Shown here in pieces: positions 36,165 through 43,583 of a stretch of 64,000 nucleotides of DNA. This DNA is from JBCCMQ01 sp039026235 (GTDB lineage: Bacteria > Pseudomonadota > Alphaproteobacteria > Rhodobacterales > Rhodobacteraceae). Under the pieces are notes generated by a model. That model searched no databases and was not told the origin of the DNA. It saw nothing but the letters and a program-made list of their open reading frames with translations. Position 1 is the first letter of the stretch. Each line of letters begins with the position of its first letter. A program made the translations under genes and the position numbers. The DNA lies in contig JBCCMQ010000002.1 in the NCBI GenBank assembly GCA_039026235.1, positions 284,786-348,785 of the forward strand, written 5' to 3'.

Positions 36165-37286
36165 ATGCCGATGACGAACGCCGCCGACTATGACTATTCC
36201 GATGCCGTCTCGGCGATCGAAGAGATCATCGAAGACGCACGCAATGGCCGTATGTTCATTCTTGTCGATCATGAAGACCGTGAAAACGAAGGTGATCTGG
36301 TCATTCCAGCCCAGATGGCGACGCCCGAAGCCATAAACTTCATGGCACTCCACGGGCGTGGGCTGATCTGCCTTGCCCTGACGGGTCGGCGAACGGACGC
36401 GCTGGGGCTGCCCTTGATGGCCAGCCATAACTCGTCGCGCCACGAGACGGCATTTACGACATCGATCGAGGCGCGCGAAGGTGTGACGACCGGGATTTCA
36501 GCCCATGACCGCGCGCGCACTGTGGCGGTGGCGATCGATGAGGCCAAAACCGGCGCCGATATTGCCACACCGGGTCACGTGTTTCCGCTACGGGCCCGGG
36601 ACGGGGGCGTCCTCGTCAGAGCGGGCCACACCGAAGCCGCCGTTGATGTCTCGCGCCTTGCGGGCCTGAACGCCTCGGGCGTGATTTGTGAGATCATGAA
36701 CGATGACGGCAGCATGGCGCGCCTTCCTGATCTTGTGGCCTTTGCGCAGCGCCATAACCTGAAGATTGGCACGATTTCAGATCTGATCGCGTATCGCCGC
36801 CGGAACGACAATCTCGTGGCGGTCACCCAAGAGCGGACGGTTTTGAGCGAATTTGGTGGCGAATGGACTTTGCGGGTCTTTACCGATACCGCCCATGGCG
36901 ACGAACATATCGTCCTGATCAAAGGCGATCTGTCCGGCGACGCGCCGGTACCGGTGCGGATGCACGCGCTGGACCCGATGCTTGATGTCGTGGGGCTGGG
37001 TGGGCCCAGCAGAACGGGCGAATTCGGTGACGCAATGGAATTGATCGCCGAGGTGGGGCGCGGCGTTCTGGTGCTTTTGCGTGATACGACGATGAAGCTT
37101 GTCGCCGAAGATGCGGTGTCTCCGCAAACCTTGCGCCAGTACGGGCTTGGTGCCCAGATCCTGTCGTCACTGGGATTGTCCGATCTCATCCTGCTGACCA
37201 ATTCACCGACGCCGAAGGTGGTTGGTCTTGACGCCTATGGTCTGACGATTGTCGACACCCGAAAAATCCCTTCACGGAGAAGATGA
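36165..37286 (+). CDS. ribB: 3,4-dihydroxy-2-butanone-4-phosphate synthase with degenerate RibA-like domain (RibBX type)
   Basis: The N-terminal 200 residues are a complete RibB domain that makes the four-carbon precursor of lumazine. They include the metal/substrate motif VDHEDRENEGDL (residues about 35-46), the SSRHETAFTTSIEA segment and GHTEAAVD near 165. The C-terminal 160 residues resemble GTP cyclohydrolase II but lack its zinc cysteines (no GxCxxDVFxSxxCDCG segment) and keep only the fold with DPMLDVVGLGG. This matches the RibBX variant common in Proteobacteria, so GTP cyclohydrolase activity must come from elsewhere. Confidence 0.92.
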   Translation: MPMTNAADYDYSDAVSAIEEIIEDARNGRMFILVDHEDRENEGDLVIPAQMATPEAINFMALHGRGLICLALTGRRTDALGLPLMASHNSSRHETAFTTSIEAREGVTTGISAHDRARTVAVAIDEAKTGADIATPGHVFPLRARDGGVLVRAGHTEAAVDVSRLAGLNASGVICEIMNDDGSMARLPDLVAFAQRHNLKIGTISDLIAYRRRNDNLVAVTQERTVLSEFGGEWTLRVFTDTAHGDEHIVLIKGDLSGDAPVPVRMHALDPMLDVVGLGGPSRTGEFGDAMELIAEVGRGVLVLLRDTTMKLVAEDAVSPQTLRQYGLGAQILSSLGLSDLILLTNSPTPKVVGLDAYGLTIVDTRKIPSRRR

Positions 37287-37829
37287 ATGGCGGGCCAATC
37301 ACACTACACGTTGCCGCGGCCCGCTTTCGATCGTCCGGTGAAGATCCTGATTGTGGTGGCGCCTTACTACAAGGATGTGGCCGATGCCCTGGTGGGCGGT
37401 GCGCGTGCCGAGATCGAGGCCGCCGGCGGTTCCACTGAACTTGTTGAGGTGCCGGGCGCGCTCGAAGTGCCCACGGCCATTCGCATCGCCTACCGTCAGG
37501 CGAATTTTGATGGCTTCGTCGCACTGGGCTGTGTGATCCGCGGAGAGACAACGCACTATGAGACCGTCTGCAATGACAGCAGTCGGGCGATCCAACTCTT
37601 GGGCCTTGAAGGCGCTTGCATCGGCAACGGCATCCTGACGGTCGAAAGCTATGATCAGGCCTGGGCGCGCGCCGACACAAAGCAGCAGAACAAGGGCGGC
37701 GGTGCCGCGGCGGCGGCACTTCATCTGGTGGCATTGACGCGGCGTTTTGGGTCGCGTGCATCTCCGGTCGGATTTCGCGCCCACGAGGATGAGATCAAAC
37801 TCGCGGGCGAAGGGCCCAAGATCGGATGA
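37287..37829 (+). CDS. ribH: 6,7-dimethyl-8-ribityllumazine synthase
   Basis: RibH joins the pyrimidine and the four-carbon unit to form lumazine. The 180-residue protein has the active-site segments VPGALEVPTAI (near residue 57), GCVIRGETTHYE (near 82) and NGILTVE (near 113). Its C-terminus is longer than usual by about 15 residues (FGSRASPVGFRAHEDE). It begins right after the ribB stop and its stop overlaps nusB by 4 bp. Confidence 0.95.
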   Translation: MAGQSHYTLPRPAFDRPVKILIVVAPYYKDVADALVGGARAEIEAAGGSTELVEVPGALEVPTAIRIAYRQANFDGFVALGCVIRGETTHYETVCNDSSRAIQLLGLEGACIGNGILTVESYDQAWARADTKQQNKGGGAAAAALHLVALTRRFGSRASPVGFRAHEDEIKLAGEGPKIG

Positions 37830-38290
37830 ACACCGCCAAACGCCAGATGAAATCTGCGGCGCGCCTCTATAGCGTGCAGGCGCTTTTCCAGATGGAGGCC
37901 GCCGGTCAGTCGGTGGATGCCGTGCGGCGGGAGTTTGAGGATTTTCGTTTTGGCGAACGGTTTGAAGATGTTGAAATGGCCGAAGGCGATCTCGACATGT
38001 TTCGCGCACTGGTCGAACGCGCGGTCGATGATCAGGCCAGGATCGATCAGGCTACGGACCGGGCCCTGGTCGTGAAATGGCCGATCAACCGGATCGATCC
38101 CACCCTGCGCGCGCTTTTTCGTGCAGCCGGGGCGGAGTTGGTCATCGGCTCAACACCGCCCAAAGTGGTTATCAACGAATTTGTCGATATTGCGCGCGCG
38201 TTCTACCCGGAGGGTCGTGAGCCCAAGTTTGTAAACGCCGTGCTGGACCACATGGCGCGGGAAGTGCAACCTCAGGCTTTCGAGAACTAG
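37826..38290 (+). CDS. nusB: Transcription antitermination protein NusB
   Basis: NusB joins NusE in the antitermination complex on rRNA operons. The 154-residue helical protein has the typical start KSAARLYSVQALFQMEAAG and end RIDPTLRALFRAAGAEL ... PPKVVINEFVDIARAF. The start overlaps ribH by 4 bp, the common ribH-nusB coupling. It ends the riboflavin transcript; no strong terminator is visible after it. Confidence 0.96.
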   Translation: MNTAKRQMKSAARLYSVQALFQMEAAGQSVDAVRREFEDFRFGERFEDVEMAEGDLDMFRALVERAVDDQARIDQATDRALVVKWPINRIDPTLRALFRAAGAELVIGSTPPKVVINEFVDIARAFYPEGREPKFVNAVLDHMAREVQPQAFEN

Positions 38291-38306
38291 CGAATTCCGG
38301 CTCCGC

Positions 38307-38807
38307 CTACGAACAGGCGCCCAGCGAAAGCGCGGCCAGGTTATCGTCAGAGAATGCGGCGTTGCTGCCGGTTTTGGTGCGCACGACTGTGCCTGCCATC
38401 TCGCTGCCCGAGACGCGGATCGGGCCAAGCCGGTTCCCAGCGGCGTCATCGACATCAATTGTGAAGACGAATGCCGCACCGGGCTGCATTTTGGCGTGGG
38501 AAAGCGTGATCTGCTTGGCACCGTCCTTCACGCGGGGTGCGTTGGTGATCAATTCGCCGCCGGCTGCCACCTCGAAGGGCTGATAGACCTCGACCCCGCG
38601 GCCACCTTCTTCGGTGTCAAAGACAAGATCCGCCGGCGCCGGCGCAAGATCGATTTCAATCTCTCCGGCGGCAAGCGCGCAGGATCCGGTCCACGAGATT
38701 TCAAAGCGGTCCTTAGGCGCGCTTTCGACAAAGCGAATGTTAAGCTCGGCCTGCGCCGCGCTTGCGCCCATCAAAATCGCGGCCGCAGTGTATCCTAAAA
38801 GGTGCAT
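38307..38807 (-). CDS. Periplasmic protein of unknown function, 166 aa
   Basis: The precursor has a signal peptide (LLGYTAAAILMGASAAQA, residues 3-20) and a beta-rich mature part of about 145 residues with a C-terminal cysteine (LGACS) and another at SCAL. I do not recognise a family. The start at 38807 is chosen because it gives a normal signal peptide; 23 upstream in-frame residues are probably untranslated. It is convergent with nusB. Confidence 0.75.
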   Translation of the reverse strand: MHLLGYTAAAILMGASAAQAELNIRFVESAPKDRFEISWTGSCALAAGEIEIDLAPAPADLVFDTEEGGRGVEVYQPFEVAAGGELITNAPRVKDGAKQITLSHAKMQPGAAFVFTIDVDDAAGNRLGPIRVSGSEMAGTVVRTKTGSNAAFSDDNLAALSLGACS

Positions 38808-38924
38808 GGCTGTCCCCGTTGGTGTCGTTGTCTGCGCGGCAGGTAGAGCACTGTGGCGCCGGGTCAATCTTTCCAAGGCCTTCAGGCTTTGCTACCCGGC
38901 CTTGCGGATATTGGGAGAACCGGA

Positions 38925-39866
38925 ATGTCGAAAACGCCTATTGTTTGCCTCTGCGCACAATACGATTTGCGGCAATATTTTGGGTCCGGTTTTGACGCCT
39001 ATTCCGACTTTGAACTGGTGACACCCGATCAGCCCGAAGCGCCCGATCAAGTTCGGTTTGCCGTTGCCTTCAAGCCCGGCCCCGATGCTTTCGACCCTTT
39101 CCCGAACCTCGAGCTTATTTGCTCGGTCGGTGCGGGTGTAGATGGACTGCTGCGTCATCCCAAGCTGCCGAAGCAGGCGCATCTGGTGCGGATGATCAAT
39201 CCGGAACAGGCACAGATGATGGCGGGCTTCGCAGCGTGGCATGTCATTGGTCACCATCGACGCATGGATGACTATTCCGCCTTTCAGAAAAAGCGTACCT
39301 GGGGCGATGCGGTCCGTCCGACCTTTCCGTCCGACTACCCTGTAGCTGTCATCGGTTTCGGCAAGATGGGGCTGGCAGTTGCCCGGTCTTTGCGAGAAAT
39401 GGGTTATCCCGTGACCAGCTGGGCATCGCGTTCGCGCACCGAGGATGGTTTTGACGTGAAGTCCGGTAAAGCCGGACTGGAAGAAGTCTTGTCAAATGCG
39501 CATGCCGTTGTAGGGGTTCTGCCCTTGACCCAGTCGACCGAGGGGTTTTTCAACGCCCAGACTTTCGCATTGATGCGGTCCGGTTCATTGCTAGTGCAGA
39601 TCGGTCGGGGCGGCCACCTTATCGAAGATGATCTTTTGGCGGCGCTGGATGCTGGACAGCCCGGCTGCGCAGCGCTTGATGTCTTTCAGACCGAGCCATT
39701 GCCACCGGAAAGCCCACTTTGGGATCATACGGCGGTTTTCGTTACACCCCACATTGCCAGCGACAGCACCGGGGCGGCGCTTGCCCGCGCGGTGGCCGGC
39801 AGCATTCGTGCCCATGTCTCAGGACAGGTGCTCGAGGGGGCGGTGGACCGAAACCGCGGGTATTGA
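38925..39866 (+). CDS. D-2-hydroxyacid dehydrogenase (glyoxylate/hydroxypyruvate reductase A type)
   Basis: This 313-residue NAD(P)-dependent dehydrogenase resembles GhrA. It has the substrate segment SVGAGVDGL (near residue 69), the Rossmann motif GFGKMG (near 143), an arginine motif VQIGRGGHL (near 226) and the acid/base region TPHIASDS (near 279). The start at 38925 has GGGAG 9 bases upstream. Its likely role is reduction of glyoxylate or hydroxypyruvate. It is divergent from the periplasmic-protein gene. Confidence 0.88.
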   Translation: MSKTPIVCLCAQYDLRQYFGSGFDAYSDFELVTPDQPEAPDQVRFAVAFKPGPDAFDPFPNLELICSVGAGVDGLLRHPKLPKQAHLVRMINPEQAQMMAGFAAWHVIGHHRRMDDYSAFQKKRTWGDAVRPTFPSDYPVAVIGFGKMGLAVARSLREMGYPVTSWASRSRTEDGFDVKSGKAGLEEVLSNAHAVVGVLPLTQSTEGFFNAQTFALMRSGSLLVQIGRGGHLIEDDLLAALDAGQPGCAALDVFQTEPLPPESPLWDHTAVFVTPHIASDSTGAALARAVAGSIRAHVSGQVLEGAVDRNRGY

Positions 39867-39932
39867 CATTAATTTGTCTTGGGGCTGGGAGGCGGGCCCG
39901 CACGCAACCGGCGAGGTAACTTATTCCCGAGG

Positions 39933-39948
39933 ACCTGTATATACAGGT
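39933..39948. promoter_or_regulatory. Perfect 16-bp palindrome in a 240-bp gap
   Basis: ACCTGTATATACAGGT is a perfect palindrome between two convergent genes. CTG and CAG are 6 bp apart, so it is not an E. coli-type LexA box (10 bp apart) nor the alphaproteobacterial one. Roughly one 16-bp palindrome is expected by chance in a window of this size. Confidence 0.3.
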
Positions 39949-40106
39949 GGGCGCCAGGTAACCGGACCAGGATCCGGACAGAGCCAGCTCCCTCGGAATT
40001 GCTTAAGGCCACCGGAATTTGACCTCATGTCGAGAAGGGCAGAACCCGCCATGCCCAGAGGTAGGGCGCAACGCCAAGCAGTACAAGGGCCCGCCCCAGT
40101 CGAGCC

Positions 40107-40529
40107 CTAAATCGTCTTGCGAAGCGTGACAAAATGCTGATCCCAACCGGTATCGAACGCAAGCGTCAGCCCAAAGGGGTCATCGGCGCCGTGCAGGCCC
40201 TGGTGGAGAAGGTCAAGCCGCGTGCCCTGTCCTTCCCGTGCCAGCGAAAAGGTCACTGTCGTCATCAGTCCATTCATCGGTCGTGCGGTAAACGTCATTT
40301 TAAGGTGGAACGGCGGCCGTGCCTCAATGATTTTACCCCAGCACAGTACCGATCCATCGTCTGCCAAAAGGGCAAAATCCTTGCCCTGGGCCAGATCCTC
40401 GCGGGCCGGATGGAACCACTTCGCCAGAAGTTCTGCTTCGGTCAGATAGGCCCATACCCGCTCGGGCGATGCGCCAATCAGAATCGATTTCCTAATCTCG
40501 CCTTGTGCGATCTTTCCTTGGGCGGTCAT
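40107..40529 (-). CDS. AHSA1/SRPBCC-family protein paired with ArsR regulator
   Basis: This 140-residue SRPBCC-domain protein of the AHSA1-like group has ILIGASPERVWAYLTEAELLAKWF near the N-terminus and FDTGWDQHFVTL at the end. These proteins bind hydrophobic ligands and are very often encoded with an ArsR-type regulator, as here; the ligand is unknown. Its preferred start (40529) lies within the end of the upstream arsR-type gene, overlapping it by 38 bp, so translation is probably coupled. Confidence 0.88.
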   Translation of the reverse strand: MTAQGKIAQGEIRKSILIGASPERVWAYLTEAELLAKWFHPAREDLAQGKDFALLADDGSVLCWGKIIEARPPFHLKMTFTARPMNGLMTTVTFSLAREGQGTRLDLLHQGLHGADDPFGLTLAFDTGWDQHFVTLRKTI

Positions 40530-40848
40530 GGTGCGTCTCCTCTTGTTCAATAACGGATTTCAGCGTCGACAGACGCGCATCCCAGAAGGCGTCAAAGGTT
40601 GCCAGCCAGCCAATGACGGGCGCGAGACCTGCGGGCGCGATCTGGTTCAGCCTTTTGCGACCTTCGGGAATAACCCGGATCAGTTCGCCTTCCTCAAGCA
40701 CGGCAAGATGCTTTTTCACCGCCGGCCGGGTCATGGCGAACCCTTCAGCGATCTCACCAATTGTGTGCGGGCCGTTCAGAAGTTGAACGAGAATGGCGCG
40801 TCGGGTGGGATCAGCCAGGGCTCGGAAGGCGGAATGGGGGTCTTTCAA
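40492..40848 (-). CDS. ArsR/SmtB-family transcriptional regulator
   Basis: This 118-residue winged helix-turn-helix repressor has ALADPTRRAILVQLLNGPHTIGEIA (residues 10-34) and the recognition helix TRPAVKKHLAVLEEGELI. It lacks the ELCVCDL-type metal cysteines, so it is not a metal sensor. Regulators of this subgroup control the adjacent AHSA1-like gene. A perfect inverted repeat 43 bp upstream is a likely autoregulatory operator. Confidence 0.9.
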   Translation of the reverse strand: MKDPHSAFRALADPTRRAILVQLLNGPHTIGEIAEGFAMTRPAVKKHLAVLEEGELIRVIPEGRKRLNQIAPAGLAPVIGWLATFDAFWDARLSTLKSVIEQEETHHDRPRKDRTRRD

Positions 40849-40890
40849 GGCGCAGGCTTCCTTAAAATGAAACCGTTGGGTTGTATTAAT

Positions 40891-40910
40891 ATGAAACCTT
40901 ATAGTTTCAT
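40891..40910. promoter_or_regulatory. Operator palindrome for the ArsR-family regulator
   Basis: ATGAAAC (40891-40897) and GTTTCAT (40904-40910) are perfect 7-bp arms with a 6-bp spacer. The left arm is repeated in direct orientation at 40867-40874 (ATGAAACC). The site is 43 bp before the regulator start and 53 bp before the divergent mmcB start. Confidence 0.6.
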
Positions 40911-40935
40911 GTCAAGACCAATGTGACTTGTAAAT

Positions 40936-40950
40936 GTTCTCTTTTCGTTC
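40936..40950 (+). promoter_or_regulatory. LexA (SOS) box, GTTC-N7-GTTC
   Basis: A perfect alphaproteobacterial LexA site, GTTC at 40936-40939 and at 40947-40950, lies 12 bp before the mmcB start. The spacing and direct-repeat form match the known consensus of this class. Confidence 0.85.
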
Positions 40951-40962
40951 ATAATTCAGAAA

Positions 40963-41424
40963 ATGCCCGACGATCTGAAAATCACCTTGAAGCCTGGCCA
41001 GTTGCTGGCGCGCGGAGCGTGCCGCCATCTGATCGGTCATGGCTTTGTATCAGTCGAAGAGTTCATTCCGGCGCCTGGTTTGCGCGTGGATGTCATGGCG
41101 CTTGGTCCGAAGGGCGAAATCTGGATACTTGAATGCAAATCCGGCCGTGCAGACTTTGTGTCGGATCACAAATGGCAGGGGTATCTTGAGTGGTGTGACC
41201 GGTATTTCTGGGTGGTTGATGCGGACTTTCCGACCGACCTTTTGCCAGAGGGAACCGGGCTTTTCATCGCTGATGGCTATGACGCAGAGATCCTACGCAT
41301 CGGGTGTGAGACGAAACTGGCACCGGGGCGTCGCAAGGTCATCACACAAAAATTCGCCCGTCATGCAGCCCTCAGGTGGCACGGTGCGCGCGACCCGGGG
41401 ATGAGCTTGCACGACGCAGTATAG
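40963..41424 (+). CDS. mmcB: MmcB-family DNA repair protein
   Basis: This 153-residue protein of the MmcB (formerly DUF1052) family is related to the PD-(D/E)XK nuclease fold. The core has VDVMALGPKGEIWILECKSG (residues about 43-62), where Asp, Glu-Cys-Lys fit the nuclease D-ExK motif, and WQGYLEWCDRYFWVVD. In Caulobacter mmcB is SOS-induced and mutants are sensitive to DNA cross-linking. The perfect SOS box 12 bp upstream agrees with that regulation. Confidence 0.93.
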   Translation: MPDDLKITLKPGQLLARGACRHLIGHGFVSVEEFIPAPGLRVDVMALGPKGEIWILECKSGRADFVSDHKWQGYLEWCDRYFWVVDADFPTDLLPEGTGLFIADGYDAEILRIGCETKLAPGRRKVITQKFARHAALRWHGARDPGMSLHDAV

Positions 41425-41444
41425 CGTGCAAGTCCCGGACCTGA

Positions 41445-41657
41445 TCAGCTGCGCGGCTTCTTCTTTCCGCCCATAGACAGTGCACGGGCGCGTTCAGCCG
41501 ACATGCGAATTTCTTCTGCGATCTCTATGGCTTCGTCCGGGTCGAAATCCATCGGGATCTCCGTCCCGCGACCTTCGACAAAAATACGCACCATGCCCTT
41601 GTCGGTCGGGCCGATCTGAAGGTTTGCCGATTGATTGCTTTCGTCGTTGATGCCCAT
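41445..41657 (-). CDS. DUF6324 family protein, 70 aa
   Basis: This small cytoplasmic protein has 70 residues with FVEGRGTEIPMDFDPDEAIEIAEEIRMSA as the conserved part and a Lys-rich end. It matches the small DUF6324-type family of Rhodobacteraceae, function unknown. An in-frame ATG at 41663 is also possible. It is divergent from the MarR-GNAT gene, sharing a 116-bp region that holds overlapping palindromes. Confidence 0.7.
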   Translation of the reverse strand: MGINDESNQSANLQIGPTDKGMVRIFVEGRGTEIPMDFDPDEAIEIAEEIRMSAERARALSMGGKKKPRS

Positions 41658-41718
41658 GACCATCCCGCTGCGATTGATGCTGGCGGCTACCTTGGGCGGG
41701 TTCCACTGGCAAGTTGAT

Positions 41719-41747
41719 TTTACTTGACGCAGGCAAGTAAATTGCCT
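41719..41747. promoter_or_regulatory. Overlapping operator palindromes before the MarR-GNAT gene
   Basis: TTTACTTG (41719-41726) and CAAGTAAA (41734-41741) are perfect 8-bp arms. A second repeat, AGGCAA (41731-41736) and TTGCCT (41742-41747), overlaps the right arm. The site ends 26 bp before the MarR-GNAT start and fits MarR-type autoregulation. Confidence 0.65.
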
Positions 41748-41773
41748 GACGTGAGCCAGAAACAGGGCAACAG

Positions 41774-42682
41774 ATGGATACACTGGATCGTATCAGGCGC
41801 TTCACGCGCTTCTACACCGCGCGGATCGGGCTTTTGGGCCAGTCCTATGTGGATCCGGATATGCCACTGGGAGAAACACGGGTACTCTACGAATTGGGAC
41901 AGCGTGAAAGCTGGACGCCGCGGCGCTGCGCCGAAACACTGGGACTGGACGAAGGATATTTAAGCCGCATTTGTGCGCGCCTTGAAAGCAAGGGTTTGAT
42001 TGATCGCAAGCCGTCCCCCGAGGACCGCAGGGTCCGTACCATGACCCTTACGCGCGCTGGCCATGAAAAGCTGACCCAACTGACCCATGCGGCACGGGAC
42101 GACATGTCTCAACGGCTGGAGCGATGCCCGCCCCAAGCCCTGGACGCCGCGGCCAGTGCGCTTGAGACTGCCGCTGCCCTGTTGCAGGGCCTGCGTCCAG
42201 AAGATGTGCATCTACGCGATCTGACCCCAGGAGACATCGGCTGGCTGACCCAGCAGCACGGCGAATACTACGCCGAAGCCGAAGGGTTTGATGCCAGTTT
42301 CGAACCGCTGGTCGCTGAAATTCTTGTATCATTTGCGGCATCGCGCGATCCCGAGGTCGAGCGCGCCTTTATCGCCACCGCCCACGGTTTGCGGTTGGGT
42401 TCGATTTTCTGCGTCAAAGGGCCGACACCGGGGACGGCAAAGCTGCGCCTGTTCTATCTGGTGCCCGAAGCGCGCGGTCTCGGGATCGGCAAGCGCCTGC
42501 TAGAGGCCTGTCTGGAATTCGCGCGCCAGGCGGGTTACCGGCGCATGACGCTTTGGACCCACGAAAGCCACCAGGCTGCCTGCGCGCTTTACCGGGCCTA
42601 CGGGTTTTCCGAGATCGCCAGAAAACCGGTTGTTTCATTTGGGCAAGAGCTTGTCGAAGTGACCTTCGAAATTGCGCTTTGA
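41774..42682 (+). CDS. MarR-family regulator fused to a GNAT acetyltransferase
   Basis: This 302-residue two-domain protein has a MarR winged helix-turn-helix at residues 1-145 (ALFEL-like core YELGQRESWTPRRCAETLGLDEGYLSRICARLESKGLI). A GNAT acetyltransferase domain occupies about 150-302, with the acetyl-CoA loop ARGLGIGKRLL near residue 237 and LYRAYGF near 275. Such fusions are known in Proteobacteria, but their substrates are not. Overlapping palindromes before the start suggest self-control. Confidence 0.92.
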   Translation: MDTLDRIRRFTRFYTARIGLLGQSYVDPDMPLGETRVLYELGQRESWTPRRCAETLGLDEGYLSRICARLESKGLIDRKPSPEDRRVRTMTLTRAGHEKLTQLTHAARDDMSQRLERCPPQALDAAASALETAAALLQGLRPEDVHLRDLTPGDIGWLTQQHGEYYAEAEGFDASFEPLVAEILVSFAASRDPEVERAFIATAHGLRLGSIFCVKGPTPGTAKLRLFYLVPEARGLGIGKRLLEACLEFARQAGYRRMTLWTHESHQAACALYRAYGFSEIARKPVVSFGQELVEVTFEIAL

Positions 42683-42698
42683 CCGTTCTAGCCGGGCC

Positions 42699-42727
42699 TT
42701 GCAATCAAAGTTTCGCGGCTCTATAGC
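42699..42727 (+). promoter_or_regulatory. Probable sigma-70 promoter of tRNA-His
   Basis: TTGCAA (42699-42704) and TATAGC (42722-42727) are 17 bp apart and the tRNA begins 12 bp later, a good fit for a stable-RNA promoter. Confidence 0.6.
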
Positions 42728-42738
42728 CTTGACGCCGG

Positions 42739-42815
42739 GCCGCCTTAGCTCAGTTGGTTAGAGCGCTGGATTGTGGATCCAGAGGTCCCCCGTTCGAGCC
42801 GGGGAGGCGGTACCA
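42739..42815 (+). tRNA. tRNA-His (anticodon GTG), alphaproteobacterial type with A73
   Basis: A 77-nt cloverleaf with encoded CCA. The anticodon arm CTGGA-TTGTGGA-TCCAG places GTG at the anticodon. The acceptor stem GCCGCCT pairs with AGGCGGT through a G1:U72 wobble, and the discriminator base is A (42812), not the C73 found in most bacteria. Confidence 0.96.
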
Positions 42816-42830
42816 CGGGCCGGGTGCGTG

Positions 42831-43583
42831 ATGATCTTAGCTGTAGTATCAGACATCCACGGGAATTCATCCGCATTGGATGCTGTGCTGAGCGATGTTG
42901 CGCGCAGGGGTATCTCTGACATTGTCAATCTTGGCGACGCCTTGTCCGGACCGCTTGATCCCCAGGGCACCGCTGAGCGGCTGATCGACCTAGGGCTTCC
43001 TTCGGTCATGGGAAATCACGACCGGTTTCTTCTAGAACACGGGCCCGAAACAATGGGCCTTTGGGAGCGTTGGACACATCCCTTTCTGGCCGAGGCTGCG
43101 ACTGAATGGCTCCGCCGGATACCACGGACGCGGGTATTCAAAGAGGCGCTTCTATGCCATGGGACGCCCGATAGTGATGTCACCAATTGGCTCGATGATC
43201 GTGGCGCGGACCGGCGCATGCATTTCCGTCCGATGGATCAGATTGAGCGGCTGGCGGCCGGTGCCGCTGAGCCACTCATACTATGCGGCCACACCCATAT
43301 TCCGCGCATGGTGCGGCTGACCAGCGGTCAGGTTGTGGTCAATCCCGGGTCGGTGGGTTGCCCTGCCTATCTGGACGACCGCGAAGCTGAGCCCTTTGTC
43401 GCCGAAACAGGCGCACCAGATGCCCGCTATGCGATCTGTGAAAAGACCGAGCATGGCTGGAGCGTCAGTCTTGTGGCCGTCCCCTATGACCCGGCGCCCA
43501 TGGTCGCCCGCGCGCTGGAGAAGGGTGCTGAAAGCTGGGCACAGGCGCTTTGGACGGGCTGGTTCACCCCGGTCAAGGGGTGA
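42831..43583 (+). CDS. Metallophosphoesterase (calcineurin-like phosphodiesterase)
   Basis: This 250-residue two-metal phosphoesterase has the motifs in order: SDIHGN (residues 7-12), GDALSGP (near 35), GNHD (near 61), CGHTH (near 152) and VVNPGSVGCP (near 168). The substrate is unknown; relatives act on cyclic nucleotides, nucleotides or phosphoproteins. The ATG at 42831 directly precedes the first metal motif. Its 3' end overlaps the convergent DUF6476 gene by 11 bp. Confidence 0.9.
   Translation: MILAVVSDIHGNSSALDAVLSDVARRGISDIVNLGDALSGPLDPQGTAERLIDLGLPSVMGNHDRFLLEHGPETMGLWERWTHPFLAEAATEWLRRIPRTRVFKEALLCHGTPDSDVTNWLDDRGADRRMHFRPMDQIERLAAGAAEPLILCGHTHIPRMVRLTSGQVVVNPGSVGCPAYLDDREAEPFVAETGAPDARYAICEKTEHGWSVSLVAVPYDPAPMVARALEKGAESWAQALWTGWFTPVKG

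Noticed and set aside
39933..39948. LexA-like reading of the CTG...CAG palindrome
   Set aside because: E. coli LexA needs CTG-N10-CAG and this has N6; this organism class uses GTTC-N7-GTTC, which is present at mmcB instead.
40020..40105. Short minus-strand frame after the AHSA1-like gene reading as a membrane tail
   Set aside because: Only about 25 residues before a stop and no start codon; it could be a remnant of a third operon gene, but this is too short to call.
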